The notes beneath the pieces were generated by a model. That model did not search any database and had not been told where the DNA came from. It was given only the letters and a program-made list of their open reading frames with translations. Shown here one piece after another: positions 50,249-58,979 of a stretch of 64,000 nucleotides of DNA. Made by a program: the position numbers and the translations under genes. Source of the stretch: VHCN01 sp964589935 (lineage in GTDB: Bacteria > Verrucomicrobiota > Verrucomicrobiia > Limisphaerales > VHCN01). Positions within the stretch are counted from its first letter, which is position 1, and each line of letters begins with the position of its first letter. The stretch is taken from assembly GCA_964589935.1 (NCBI GenBank), contig CAZPVD010000001.1, positions 992,001 to 1,056,000 on the forward strand, given 5' to 3'.

Positions 50249-51064
50249 GTGCCGAAGCAAAATGATTCCCTGTGGCGCGCGCTCAATTCGCCGCGGCTCT
50301 TTCTCATCGCCGGGCCGTGCGTGATTGAGAGCGAGGCGCTGTGCCTTCGTGTCGCGGAAACACTTGCCAAAACGTGCAAGCGTCTTGGCGTCACCTACAT
50401 TTTCAAGGCGAGCTTCGACAAGGCCAACCGCACCTCCGGCAAATCCTTCCGCGGCCCCGGCGTCGAGGAAGGTCTTCGCGTGCTCGCCCGCGTGCGCGAA
50501 AAGTTCGGCGTGCCGGTGCTCACGGATGTCCATACTGAACAGCAGGCCGCGCTCGCGGGCGAAGCGATTGACGTGCTGCAAATCCCCGCGTTCCTCTGCC
50601 GGCAGACCGATTTGATCGAAGCCGCCGCGCGCTCGGGCCGCATCGTGAACATCAAAAAGGGCCAGTTCCTCTCGCCCGCCGAGATGGGCCAGGTCGTGAA
50701 GAAGGCGCGCGACGCCGGCGGAACGAAACTGCTCGTGACCGAGCGCGGCACGACATTCGGTTACAACAACCTCGTCACCGACATGCGCGCGATCCCGCAG
50801 ATGAAGCGCTTCGGCGCGCCGGTGGTGTTCGACGCGACGCACTCGGTGCAACAGCCCGGCGCGGGCGGCGACCGCACGACGGGCCAGCGCGAGTTCGCGC
50901 CCGTGCTCGCGCGCTGCGCCCTCGCCGCGGGCGCGGACGGACTCTTCATCGAGACTCATCCCGATCCCGACCGCGCTCAAAGCGACGGGCCGAACATGAT
51001 TCCGCTCGGCGAAATGCCCGCGCTGCTCAAGTCGCTGTTAAAAATTCGGAAGGCAGTTTCGTGA
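50249..51064 (+). CDS. kdsA: 3-deoxy-D-manno-octulosonate 8-phosphate synthase
   Basis: A 271-residue enzyme condensing phosphoenolpyruvate with arabinose 5-phosphate to Kdo-8-P for lipopolysaccharide. It has A-G-P-C-V-I-E-S, F-K-A-S-F-D-K-A-N-R, the metal/substrate loop F-L-C-R-Q-T-D-L, and F-D-A-T-H-S-V-Q-Q-P-G. The Cys in A-G-P-C suggests the metal-dependent class. The GTG at 50249 is the likely start; an upstream TTG at 50219 would overlap the MOSC stop. The gene starts the LPS block. Confidence 0.95.
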   Translation: MPKQNDSLWRALNSPRLFLIAGPCVIESEALCLRVAETLAKTCKRLGVTYIFKASFDKANRTSGKSFRGPGVEEGLRVLARVREKFGVPVLTDVHTEQQAALAGEAIDVLQIPAFLCRQTDLIEAAARSGRIVNIKKGQFLSPAEMGQVVKKARDAGGTKLLVTERGTTFGYNNLVTDMRAIPQMKRFGAPVVFDATHSVQQPGAGGDRTTGQREFAPVLARCALAAGADGLFIETHPDPDRAQSDGPNMIPLGEMPALLKSLLKIRKAVS

Positions 51065-51114
51065 TGAGAGGCAAGAGGCAGGCAGTGACAGGCGACAGCC
51101 GGAAGCGCGACAGG

Positions 51115-51657
51115 ATGAAATCCACATCTCGTCCATCCTCTCTCGCCTCTCGCCTGGAGCGCGTGAAGCTGCTCCTGTGCGACGTGGACGGCATCCTCAC
51201 GGACGCAAGCGTGTTCATCAGCGAGAGCGGCGAGGAGGTGAAGCGGTTCCACATTCAAGACGGGCTTGGCATCGTCCTGCTGCGCCGGAATGACATCAAA
51301 GTCGGCTGGATTTCCGCGCGGCCATCGGGCGCGACGACGCGGCGAGCGGAGGAGTTGAAGATTGATTTTCTGCACCAGAACAAGGGAGGCAAACTGAACG
51401 CCGTCAAAGAAATCCTGTCGAAATCGCAACTGACCTGGGACGAATTGTGTTTCATGGGCGACGATGTGGTTGACCTCTCGGTGCTCAAGCGCGCTGGCGT
51501 TGCGGTGAGCGTGCCCGACGCGGTGAGCGAGGCAAAGGCCTTGGCGCATCACGTCACCGTAGCGCGCGGCGGCCACGGCGCCGTGCGCGAGGTGGCGGAA
51601 ATGATTTTGAAAGCGCAGGGCAAGTGGGCGACACTTATCGCCGAATATGAGCAGTGA
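51115..51657 (+). CDS. kdsC: 3-deoxy-D-manno-octulosonate 8-phosphate phosphatase
   Basis: A HAD-superfamily C0-type phosphatase of about 180 residues that hydrolyses Kdo-8-P to Kdo. The nucleophile motif is C-D-V-D-G-I-L-T-D, and motif III/IV reads F-M-G-D-D-V-V-D-L. The ATG at 51115 gives a normal length; an alternative ATG at 51064, overlapping the kdsA stop, would add a low-complexity stretch made of AGAGGC-like words. The 3' end overlaps lptC by 11 bases. Confidence 0.93.
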   Translation: MKSTSRPSSLASRLERVKLLLCDVDGILTDASVFISESGEEVKRFHIQDGLGIVLLRRNDIKVGWISARPSGATTRRAEELKIDFLHQNKGGKLNAVKEILSKSQLTWDELCFMGDDVVDLSVLKRAGVAVSVPDAVSEAKALAHHVTVARGGHGAVREVAEMILKAQGKWATLIAEYEQ

Positions 51658-52150
51658 GCGAAAGACGGAGAACAAAGCTTGGCGCGTCATGCGCGCAGTT
51701 TGTCTTGGCTCCGCAGTCATTTTTCTCGCGGCGACAGTGAGCGCGCAGCTCGTCACCGGCGGCTCGGTGAAGGGCGGATTCAAATTTCCCGACTTCGATC
51801 AAACGAGCAGCCTGCTCAAGTCGTTGCTCATCGGGCGGACCGCGCGCCAGCAGTCAGACGGCACGGTGTCCGTCACCGATTTGCGCGTTGAAACTTACAT
51901 GTATCCGCTGCCCGCGCAGAAGGAGGTCGAGACGATCGTCGAGGCGCCGACGTGCAACTTCGACATGTCGCGCAAGCTCGCCGCGTCGCCGGGCATCGTG
52001 CGCATCATGCGCGCGGACGGCCAGCTCACGATCACGGGCGAGGGCTTTCTCTTGCAGCAAGGCGAGGGTGTCTTCACCATCTCGAACAGAGTCCACGCCG
52101 TCCTGCGCCCGGCGAATCCCGAGGCGATGTTGCAGAAGCCAAAATCATGA
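51647..52150 (+). CDS. lptC: LPS export protein LptC-like
   Basis: A 167-residue protein with an N-terminal signal-anchor (residues about 14-33, hydrophobic with A-V-I-F-L-A-A-T-V) and a beta-rich remainder. Sequence identity to LptC is not obvious by eye, but its place directly between kdsC and lptA, its length and its membrane anchor match the LptC role: bridging LptB2FG to LptA in the periplasm. Its stop overlaps the lptA ATG by four bases. Confidence 0.75.
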   Translation: MSSERKTENKAWRVMRAVCLGSAVIFLAATVSAQLVTGGSVKGGFKFPDFDQTSSLLKSLLIGRTARQQSDGTVSVTDLRVETYMYPLPAQKEVETIVEAPTCNFDMSRKLAASPGIVRIMRADGQLTITGEGFLLQQGEGVFTISNRVHAVLRPANPEAMLQKPKS

Positions 52151-52758
52151 AAGCTTCACTCGTTCCGCTCGCCGTGTTCGCCGCGTGCGCCACGCTTGCC
52201 CTCGCCCAGAACACGCCCGCGCCGCAGGCGCCGGCGCAGAAATCAAAGCCTGCCTCGACAAACGCGCCAATCGAAATCACGTCGGCGGCGATGACCCACA
52301 GCAACCTCGCGGGCATCACAATTTTCACGGGCAACGTCAAGGCGTGGGATGACGACATGGAACTGCACGCCGAGATGATGATCGTGAAATTCACCCCCTC
52401 GACGAACAGGAACGAGCGTCAGAGCATCGCGAGCATTCATGCGGACAAGGACGTTCTCATCATCAACAAAAAGGACGGTTCGAAGGCGCTCGCAGACAAG
52501 GCGGTCTATGACGCCAAGACGGACATAATTGAGCTGACCGGAAGAACATTGCTTGACCGGGAGGGAATTCTTTCGAGGCAGGACTTTGTTGTTTACGATC
52601 GGGCCAATTCGGTTCTTCAAACCCGCGGCAACGTGAGCACAAAGATCGAGCCGGAGCTTCTCAAGCGGACTAACTCGTTCAACCGCGTCAAGCTGGAGCC
52701 GGCGAAAGAGGTCGTGCCGCAACAGCCAAAGCCCGACAAAAAGGGGAACGACAAGTGA
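52147..52758 (+). CDS. lptA: LPS transport periplasmic protein LptA (OstA-like)
   Basis: A 203-residue protein with a signal peptide (residues 1-20, ending L-A-L-A-Q) and an OstA-like beta-jellyroll: I-E-I-T-S-A-A-M, I-F-T-G-N-V-K-A-W-D-D, and A-V-Y-D-A-K-T-D-I-I-E-L-T-G. It carries lipopolysaccharide across the periplasm. The tail after about residue 180 is Lys/Pro-rich. It overlaps lptC at the start and lptB at the end, each by four bases. Confidence 0.85.
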   Translation: MKASLVPLAVFAACATLALAQNTPAPQAPAQKSKPASTNAPIEITSAAMTHSNLAGITIFTGNVKAWDDDMELHAEMMIVKFTPSTNRNERQSIASIHADKDVLIINKKDGSKALADKAVYDAKTDIIELTGRTLLDREGILSRQDFVVYDRANSVLQTRGNVSTKIEPELLKRTNSFNRVKLEPAKEVVPQQPKPDKKGNDK

Positions 52759-53477
52759 GTCTCCTCACCACCGACAAGCTCATCAAGTCTTACAAGCACC
52801 GCTGCGTCGTCAACGGCGTGTCCATCCGCGTCGAGCCCGGCGAGATCGTCGGCCTGCTCGGCCCGAACGGCGCGGGCAAGACGACCACGTTCAACATGGT
52901 CGTCGGCCTCGTGCGGCCGGACGAGGGCGCGGTGAAGTTCCTCGACGGGGACATCACGCGCGACCCGATGCACGTGCGCGCGCGGCGCGGCGTGGGTTAT
53001 CTCACGCAGGAGCCGTCGGTGTTTCGCAAACTCACGGTCGAGCAGAACATCCTCGCGATTCTTGAAACGCTCGACGTGTCGGATGAAGAACGCGCGGTCC
53101 GGCTGAAGTATCTGCTCGACGAACTCGACCTCGCGCCGCTCGCGAAGAACATGGCCTACACGCTCAGCGGCGGCGAAAAGCGCCGCCTCGAAATCACCCG
53201 CGCGCTCGTGACCAGCCCGAAGCTGCTGCTGCTCGACGAGCCGTTCAGCGGCATTGATCCGATTGCGGTTTATGAGGTGCAGAAGATTGTTCGCCGCCTC
53301 AAGGAGCGCGGCCTCGGCGTGCTCATCACGGACCACAACGTCCGCGAGACGCTCAAGCTCGTGGACCGCGCGTATCTCATTCACAAGGGCGAGGTCGTCT
53401 ATGAAGGCAGCGCGGAGGTGATGGTGAACGACCCGAAGGCGCGCGAGATTTATCTCGGGCCGGAGTTCAACATGTGA
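52755..53477 (+). CDS. lptB: LPS export ABC transporter ATP-binding protein LptB
   Basis: A 240-residue ABC ATPase. Walker A is G-P-N-G-A-G-K-T-T, signature L-S-G-G-E-K-R-R, Walker B L-L-L-L-D-E-P-F-S-G-I-D-P, and the switch His is in I-T-D-H-N-V-R. These fit LptB specifically rather than LivF. The start is a GTG overlapping the lptA stop (GTGA). Its partners LptF/G are not in the window. Confidence 0.95.
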   Translation: MSLLTTDKLIKSYKHRCVVNGVSIRVEPGEIVGLLGPNGAGKTTTFNMVVGLVRPDEGAVKFLDGDITRDPMHVRARRGVGYLTQEPSVFRKLTVEQNILAILETLDVSDEERAVRLKYLLDELDLAPLAKNMAYTLSGGEKRRLEITRALVTSPKLLLLDEPFSGIDPIAVYEVQKIVRRLKERGLGVLITDHNVRETLKLVDRAYLIHKGEVVYEGSAEVMVNDPKAREIYLGPEFNM

Positions 53478-53537
53478 GCAAGCCCGCGCTCCGCGAAAAA
53501 CCTTTCCGTCGCATTGGCCGCATTTTACGCTCCTGAC

Positions 53538-54485
53538 ATGCAACGCGATGCCGTCACGGTCGAGCGCTTCTACACGGAGAACGCCAGCCGGCTTGAGTTG
53601 AAGCTCATCGCCGGCGCGCGCGGACTCAAGCGGCTCATCCGCGAGCCGACGGTGAACCGCCCCGGCCTGGCGCTGGCGGGCTTCACACGCTACTTCGCGA
53701 GCAAGCGCGTGCAGGTCATCGGCTCGGCGGAGCGGACGTTTCTGGCGACGCTCTCGCCGGATGAGCGCACGAAGCGTTACGAGGAAATGTTCCGGCACAA
53801 GATTCCGTGCGTCGTGTTCAGCCGCAATCTTCATCCGGACAAGCAATTCCTCCGCGCCACCGAGCAGGCGAACGTGCCTGTGTTCAAGTGCCCGCTCATC
53901 ACGATGAAGTTCATCAACACCGCCACCATCGCGCTGGAGATGATGTTCGCGCCGCACGCGACGGAACTCGGCAGCATGGTGGACATCCTCGGCGTCGGCG
54001 TCATCGTCAAGGGCGAGAGCGGCATCGGCAAGAGCGAGTGCGTGCTCGCGCTCATCGAGCGCGGCTACAGCCTCGTGAGCGACGACGTGACCAAGGTCAC
54101 GCTCGTGGACGGACGCGAGGTGATGGGCACGAGCGCCGAGCTGACGCGCAACCACATGGAAGTGCGCGGCATCGGCATCATCAACGTCGCCGCGATGTTC
54201 GGCGTGGGCGCGATCCGCGCCGAGAAGCGTGTGGATTTGGTTGTGTCACTCGAAGACTACGACAAGGTCGAGGACATTGACCGGCTCGGCATGGAGGAAC
54301 GGTTCCTTGAGATTTGCGGCGTGAAGATTCCGCAGATGACCATTCCCGTGCGGCCCGGCCGCGACATCGCGCGCCTCGTTGAAGTCGCCGCGTTTCAGAC
54401 CAAGCTGAAGTTGTCCGGTTACAATCCGGCCAAGGAACTCAACGAGCGCTTGATTGCGAAGATGGCCGTGACGCCGCCGCTGTGA
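53538..54485 (+). CDS. hprK: HPr kinase/phosphorylase
   Basis: A 315-residue bifunctional enzyme that phosphorylates and dephosphorylates HPr or related PTS phosphocarriers on serine. Walker A is G-E-S-G-I-G-K-S (residues 159-166), the active-site His is likely H140 and the signature region is M-E-V-R-G-I-G-I-I-N-V. The ATG at 53538 fits the family N terminus. Its place after lptB recalls the Gram-negative lptB-rpoN-hprK neighbourhood, but rpoN, hpf and ptsH are absent here. Confidence 0.95.
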   Translation: MQRDAVTVERFYTENASRLELKLIAGARGLKRLIREPTVNRPGLALAGFTRYFASKRVQVIGSAERTFLATLSPDERTKRYEEMFRHKIPCVVFSRNLHPDKQFLRATEQANVPVFKCPLITMKFINTATIALEMMFAPHATELGSMVDILGVGVIVKGESGIGKSECVLALIERGYSLVSDDVTKVTLVDGREVMGTSAELTRNHMEVRGIGIINVAAMFGVGAIRAEKRVDLVVSLEDYDKVEDIDRLGMEERFLEICGVKIPQMTIPVRPGRDIARLVEVAAFQTKLKLSGYNPAKELNERLIAKMAVTPPL

Positions 54486-54543
54486 TGAAATGGTTTGAAA
54501 CTTTCACGCGCCTTTGATTTCCTTCGCCCAGCCGGATCGCGCC

Positions 54544-54993
54544 ATGAGCAGTGAATTGCCAACTTACGGAGAAACCAATCGCAACCGGCGCATCCAAAGC
54601 GTGCTCGTCGTGGATGACGACGTCGAGCTGGCGATGATTTACAAGGAGCTGCTCGGCTCGCAAGGCTACATCGTCAGCGTCTCGCCCAACGGCGCCGAGG
54701 CGCTCAAGTTCCTCATGAAGCAGGACGTGGACGCCATCATCTGCGACATGATGATGCCGCACATGGCGGGCGACATGTTTTACATGGCCGTCGAGCGCGT
54801 GAAGCCGCAACTCTGCCAGCGCTTCATCTTCGTCACCGCCTACGACTCGAACCCAAAAATTCTTGAGTTCTTCAAAAAGGTGAAGGCCGTCCCGCTCTAC
54901 AAGCCCGTCACGTTGAGCAAGGTCCTCGGCACGCTGAACATCCTCAACCAGCGGCTCGTGGACGCGGCGAAAAAGAAATCCGCCGGCAATTAG
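54544..54993 (+). CDS. Receiver-only response regulator
   Basis: A 149-residue CheY-like protein. The acidic pocket is D24-D25-D26 region, the phospho-acceptor is D68 in I-I-C-D-M-M-M-P, T98 is the switch residue and K120 the conserved Lys. The first 17 residues are an extra N-terminal part, and the C-terminal helix continues into a basic end. There is no output domain, and no histidine kinase gene lies nearby. Its target is unknown. Confidence 0.88.
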   Translation: MSSELPTYGETNRNRRIQSVLVVDDDVELAMIYKELLGSQGYIVSVSPNGAEALKFLMKQDVDAIICDMMMPHMAGDMFYMAVERVKPQLCQRFIFVTAYDSNPKILEFFKKVKAVPLYKPVTLSKVLGTLNILNQRLVDAAKKKSAGN

Positions 54994-55102
54994 TCTTGCG
55001 GCGATTGTTCGCCTCGCCGCAATTTGTGGGAAGTTTTCCCTGCTGAAAATTCTTCGTCGTTCTCCGCCCCGGTGCTAACTTCAGCGACGCTGAATCTGTG
55101 CC

Positions 55103-56551
55103 ATGAACACGACCGTTCCGCCCCACGTCGCGAACTACAAGACCCATCGCAACCTCCCGCCGCTCGGTGGTCTCTGCGCGTTCGCCGACGCGATGAAGCC
55201 CGGCCTCTCCGTCGAGCAAAGCGTCGCCCGCCTCAAGCGCCATCACTACGCCTTCAAGCGGCTGCACCACATCTTCACCGCGCGCATCACCGCCGAGCCG
55301 GTGCTCGAACTCAAGAACGCCTTCAGCCTCCACTCCCACTACTGCGCCGAGCACACGACCGCACTGCGCAAGCGCGTCACCGAGATGCGCGAGCCGCCCT
55401 ACGGCCTTGAGGAAGTGCCCGATGCCGCGCTGGAAATTTTCTTCGATGAAATCCTCTGCGCGCCCACGACCGAGGAACTCATGCTCGGCCTTTACGAGAA
55501 GGCGCTGCCCGCCGTGAAGGCCGCTCTCGAAGCACACCAGCGCGACACCAACCCGCTCGCCGACGCGCCGAGCGTGCGCGTGTGTCGCTTTGCTCTCATC
55601 GAGATTGAGGACATGCTCCAGTTCGGTGCGAAAGCTATCGCGTGTCTCGTGGATGCGAAGAAGCGCGGCGAACTTGCGTCGTGGCTCGCGTTCCTCGACC
55701 AGTGCCTCGCCGCTGCGGGTGGGTTGGATGGTGTTTCAACTTCCAGCGGGAAAATTCCTTCACGCCGTCACAGCGCGAAGCCCTTCAAATTCGACGGCAC
55801 GCCTCGGCGCGACGAGCGATTTCCCGATCCCTACAACATGGGCGTCAACGCCGAGGTGTTTCTGTATGACGAGCAGATGCCGCCGGCGCCCAAGACGCTG
55901 ATGATGTATTACAAACGCATCCGCGAGATTGACGTGCCAGAGATGATGGCGAGCATCATCACCGAGACGCCCGACAAGCCGTGGGATTATTACCGCGACA
56001 TGACGCGCCAGCTCTGGGACGAGGCGCGCCACTCGATGATGGGCGAGGTGGGTTTCGTGCAGCTCGGCGTGGACTGGCCGCGCGAGGTGATGGTAAATTT
56101 TACGTGGTCGCTCGGCCTCAACACGCAACTCAAGCCCATTGAGCGCCACGCGGTGCTTTACTTCATCGAGCAGGGATTGATGCCGAAGAACGGCAAGCGC
56201 TTCGAGTGGGAAGTCAGCCTCGCATCCGGCAACGGCCTCTCCGCGTTGTTTCAGGATTACGATTGGGCCGATGAAGTTCTGCACGCGCGCATCGGCCGCG
56301 ACTGGTATCTGACGCAATTCAGCGACGCGAAGACGGCGGTGAAATACGGTGACGACTGCTGGAGCAAGGTGTTGATGAACTGGAACGGCTGGCGCGAGCA
56401 GGGCCTCACGCAGCACCGCAACTGGTGGCCCGGCTGCTACCGCGCGGCGTGCAAGTCGTGGCACGTCGAGCCGGACGCGAAGGTGCTCGCGTTCAGCACG
56501 AGCTACGAACAGGTGCGCGCGGATTTGAAAACGATTTCAGGGTCGGCGTGA
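55103..56551 (+). CDS. Probable ferritin-like di-metal protein of unknown function
   Basis: A 482-residue soluble, largely helical protein. In the second half acidic residues repeat as E280, then E307-A-R-H310, then E356, then E391-V-L-H394. That is the E...ExxH...E...ExxH pattern of four-helix-bundle diiron carboxylate proteins. The spacings (27 and 35 residues between helix pairs) fit such a bundle. The N-terminal half has further His/Glu-rich helices but no clear family. Function could be an oxygenase, hydroxylase or metal-storage protein; no redox partner gene is adjacent. Confidence 0.6.
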   Translation: MNTTVPPHVANYKTHRNLPPLGGLCAFADAMKPGLSVEQSVARLKRHHYAFKRLHHIFTARITAEPVLELKNAFSLHSHYCAEHTTALRKRVTEMREPPYGLEEVPDAALEIFFDEILCAPTTEELMLGLYEKALPAVKAALEAHQRDTNPLADAPSVRVCRFALIEIEDMLQFGAKAIACLVDAKKRGELASWLAFLDQCLAAAGGLDGVSTSSGKIPSRRHSAKPFKFDGTPRRDERFPDPYNMGVNAEVFLYDEQMPPAPKTLMMYYKRIREIDVPEMMASIITETPDKPWDYYRDMTRQLWDEARHSMMGEVGFVQLGVDWPREVMVNFTWSLGLNTQLKPIERHAVLYFIEQGLMPKNGKRFEWEVSLASGNGLSALFQDYDWADEVLHARIGRDWYLTQFSDAKTAVKYGDDCWSKVLMNWNGWREQGLTQHRNWWPGCYRAACKSWHVEPDAKVLAFSTSYEQVRADLKTISGSA

Positions 56552-56618
56552 TGTGCAACCATCTGTCTGCCCAAACTGCTTGCCACTCGCGCGTGTGTGA
56601 TTCATCTTCGCGGCGTTC

Positions 56619-56695
56619 GCGCGAGTAGCTCAATTGGATAGAGCGTCGGCCTCCGAAGCCGAAGGTTGTGGGTTCGACCCCCGCCTCGCGCACCA
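56619..56695 (+). tRNA. tRNA-Arg (anticodon CCG), integration site of the downstream element
   Basis: A 77-base cloverleaf: acceptor GCGCGAG/CTCGCGC, D arm GCTCAATTGGATAGAGC, anticodon loop CTCCGAA reading CCG, T arm GTGGGTTCGACCCCCGC, discriminator A and encoded CCA at 56693-56695. An integrase gene begins 64 bp downstream, pointing away, as in elements that insert into the tRNA 3' end and restore it. Confidence 0.96.
56664..56695 (+). other. Candidate attL core at the tRNA-Arg 3' end
   Basis: The 3' half of tRNA-Arg is the usual crossover site for tyrosine integrases of tRNA-targeting elements. The expected direct repeat (attR) was not found within the window, so the other end of the element must lie beyond 64000. 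The exact core cannot be fixed without it. Confidence 0.4.
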
Positions 56696-56758
56696 TGTTT
56701 TTAAGGCTTATTTACGAATTGTTTGACTTTTGGGGACAGTTTGGGGACAATTTCCGCC

Positions 56759-58063
56759 ATGAAAGCGAAGCCCCTTCCACTTCTCAAAAAACCCCTCGAA
56801 ATCCGTCGCGGCAGCGTCACCGTGAAGATTTACGGCGAGAAAAACCGCGTGAACGGCAAGAATTATTCCCAGTTCACGGTGGTTTATCGGGACGGGGTTG
56901 CCCGCAAGCGAAGGCGCTTCTCTGACTTGGACGCGGCCAAGCGCGAGGCGGAGTTGACCGCGACGAAGCTCGCCAACGGGGAAAACGAAGTGCTTCGCCT
57001 GACTTCCGCAGACCGCACCATTTACGTGCAAGCCGTTGAGCAGTTGCGCCCGTTCAACATCCCGCTGAACGTGGCCGTGCTCGAATACGTGTCCGCCATG
57101 AAGCACCTGCCCCAAGGCGGGACGCTCAAAGAGGCCGTGGATTTCTACCGGCGTCGCAATCCCGCCGCGCTTGAAAAGCGCACGGTGCGCCACGTCGCCG
57201 ACGAAATGCTCGCGGCCAAGCGCGCCGCCAATCTGTCCCCGGTTCACTTGAAGGACTTGGACTGCCGCTTGCACCGCATCGCCGACGCCTTCCGAATGAA
57301 CATCGGGGGCGTGTCCGGGGCGCTGATTCAAGCATGGCTTGACGCCATGAAGGGAAGCGGGCGGACGAAGCAGAATTATTTGCGCGTCATGGCGGCGCTG
57401 TTTCGGTTCGCCGTCCGGCGCAAGTATCTGCCGAAGGACGCGCTTGAAGAAATCGAAGCCGTTCAGCAAGTCAAGGAAGACAACGGCGAGATTGAGATTT
57501 TCACGCCCGGCGAGATGCGTGAAATCCTGACAGCAGCCCGCCCGGACATGATTCCGTGGCTTGCCATCGCCGCGTTCGCCGGACTTCGCACGGCGGAAAT
57601 TCAACGGCTGGATTGGAGCGAGGTGAATCTGGCGCAGCGGCACATTGAACTCAAGCCGAGCAAGTCCAAGACAGCGGCTCGGCGGCTCGCCCCAATCACG
57701 GACAACCTCGCGGCGTGGCTTGCGCCCTACGCGCAGTCGTCGGGCAAGCTGACGGATTACAGCAGTTGGTGGAATCAGTTTGGAAAACTCGCCAAGGAAA
57801 TGAACCGCCTGCGAAGGGAGCGCGGGCAATCCGGCGTGTTTGAGTGGAAGCACAACGCCTTGCGGCACTCGTTCATTTCCTATCGCGTGGCAGCGACACA
57901 GAATGTCGCGCAAGTCGCCTTGGAAGCGGGCAACTCACCGCAGATGATTTTCAGGAACTACCGGCAGCTTGTGACGGAAGCGGAAGCGGCGAAATGGTTT
58001 GCGATAGTGCCGGAAACAGAGAACAACATTGTCACGTTGCCGAAATTGAAGGAGGCAGTATGA
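56759..58063 (+). CDS. int: Tyrosine recombinase / phage integrase
   Basis: A 434-residue integrase. An N-terminal arm-binding region precedes a SAM-like core-binding domain (about 140-230) and the catalytic domain. Catalytic residues: R277 in G-L-R-T-A-E-I, H365 and R369 in H-N-A-L-R-H-S, and Tyr401 in R-N-Y-R-Q-L. The position usually held by His/Trp is Asn392 (G-N-S-P). The ATG at 56759 follows a GGGGACA ribosome site; a longer frame begins at 56723. The stop overlaps the next gene (ATGA). Confidence 0.92.
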   Translation: MKAKPLPLLKKPLEIRRGSVTVKIYGEKNRVNGKNYSQFTVVYRDGVARKRRRFSDLDAAKREAELTATKLANGENEVLRLTSADRTIYVQAVEQLRPFNIPLNVAVLEYVSAMKHLPQGGTLKEAVDFYRRRNPAALEKRTVRHVADEMLAAKRAANLSPVHLKDLDCRLHRIADAFRMNIGGVSGALIQAWLDAMKGSGRTKQNYLRVMAALFRFAVRRKYLPKDALEEIEAVQQVKEDNGEIEIFTPGEMREILTAARPDMIPWLAIAAFAGLRTAEIQRLDWSEVNLAQRHIELKPSKSKTAARRLAPITDNLAAWLAPYAQSSGKLTDYSSWWNQFGKLAKEMNRLRRERGQSGVFEWKHNALRHSFISYRVAATQNVAQVALEAGNSPQMIFRNYRQLVTEAEAAKWFAIVPETENNIVTLPKLKEAV

Positions 58064-58677
58064 GCCGCGTGAAACATGGAGCGGGAAGGCTTCTCGCTAC
58101 GGAAGAGAAATTTGACCGCAGCTACGGTTTATCCCTGTTTGGTGATGCCGTTTCGACTGAGCAACAGGAAATGGTGCTTCGCATCGTCGGCCTATTCGAG
58201 AAGTCGGCGAGCTATCCCTCAGAGCACAAGAAACGCATTCGCAGTCACGTTGCCTCAGAGAAACTGAATCCGCTGCTTGAAAAGGAGTTTGCCAACCTGC
58301 CCAAGAATCACCCGTTTGATTTGTTTAAGTCCGCAGTGACGCGCGGCGTCCTCGACGCCCTTGCCCGACTCGACCCGCAACCGTTTCGGGATTTTGCGTC
58401 TGCCATTGAAGCGGCGCAACGTGTCCGCAGCCACGGCCCGGTTCATCCTTTGCAAACGATGATTCATCGCCTAGCGGAACGTCTCGCGGTAAAAAGAGGT
58501 GAAAATGAACCTTTGGCGTGTAAAGAACTGCGTATGACTTCCAAGAAGTTCACAGATGAACTGAACAAGGAGTTCAATACCAACCACTCAGAGCCGCACG
58601 TCCGCAAAGCTGGAACGGTGCTCGGATACCAGTTCTCAGATGGGACAAAAGGACGCCCGAAGAAATCCAAACCATAA
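58060..58677 (+). CDS. Unknown element protein following the integrase
   Basis: A 205-residue, mostly helical, charged protein ending in a basic tail (G-R-P-K-K-S-K-P). No family was recognised. The ATG overlaps the integrase stop and is preceded by GGAGG at 58051-58055, so it is co-translated with the integrase. The basic tail suggests nucleic acid contact, but this is only inference. Confidence 0.65.
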   Translation: MSRVKHGAGRLLATEEKFDRSYGLSLFGDAVSTEQQEMVLRIVGLFEKSASYPSEHKKRIRSHVASEKLNPLLEKEFANLPKNHPFDLFKSAVTRGVLDALARLDPQPFRDFASAIEAAQRVRSHGPVHPLQTMIHRLAERLAVKRGENEPLACKELRMTSKKFTDELNKEFNTNHSEPHVRKAGTVLGYQFSDGTKGRPKKSKP

Positions 58678-58733
58678 TCCGGCGTCAGAATTTTGGTTTG
58701 TTTTGAGGAAGCGTGAGAAGGTGCGGTGTGTTA

Positions 58734-58979
58734 ATGAAACATACCGCGCAAATTCACACCATCGGCGAGCAGTCAAGTCCCCCGGCTGCCGAATCCTTCC
58801 TCACGAAGCGGGAAATCGCGCAAAGGCTCCGCAAGACGCCCCGGACGATTGAGCTGTGGACGCGGCGTGGACTTTTGCCATGTTTGAAGATTTCGCGCTC
58901 CGTCTTGTATTGCTGGCCTGACGTTGAGAGCGCTCTGAGGGCTCGATTCACTCTGAATGGAAATGGGGGCGCGCGATGA
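58734..58979 (+). CDS. MerR/excisionase-type helix-turn-helix protein
   Basis: An 81-residue protein with a winged HTH of the HTH_17 class: L-T-K-R-E-I-A-Q-R-L-R-K-T-P-R-T-I-E-L-W, then the wing G-L-L-P-C-L-K-I-S-R-S-V-L-Y. Proteins of this type act as excisionases or regulators in integrative elements. It overlaps the next gene by four bases (ATGA). The ATG at 58734 is taken as start. Confidence 0.75.
   Translation: MKHTAQIHTIGEQSSPPAAESFLTKREIAQRLRKTPRTIELWTRRGLLPCLKISRSVLYCWPDVESALRARFTLNGNGGAR

Noticed and set aside
56708..57913. A 401-codon minus-strand frame opposite the integrase
   Set aside because: The integrase on the plus strand has its full catalytic set, and the antisense translation has no domain.
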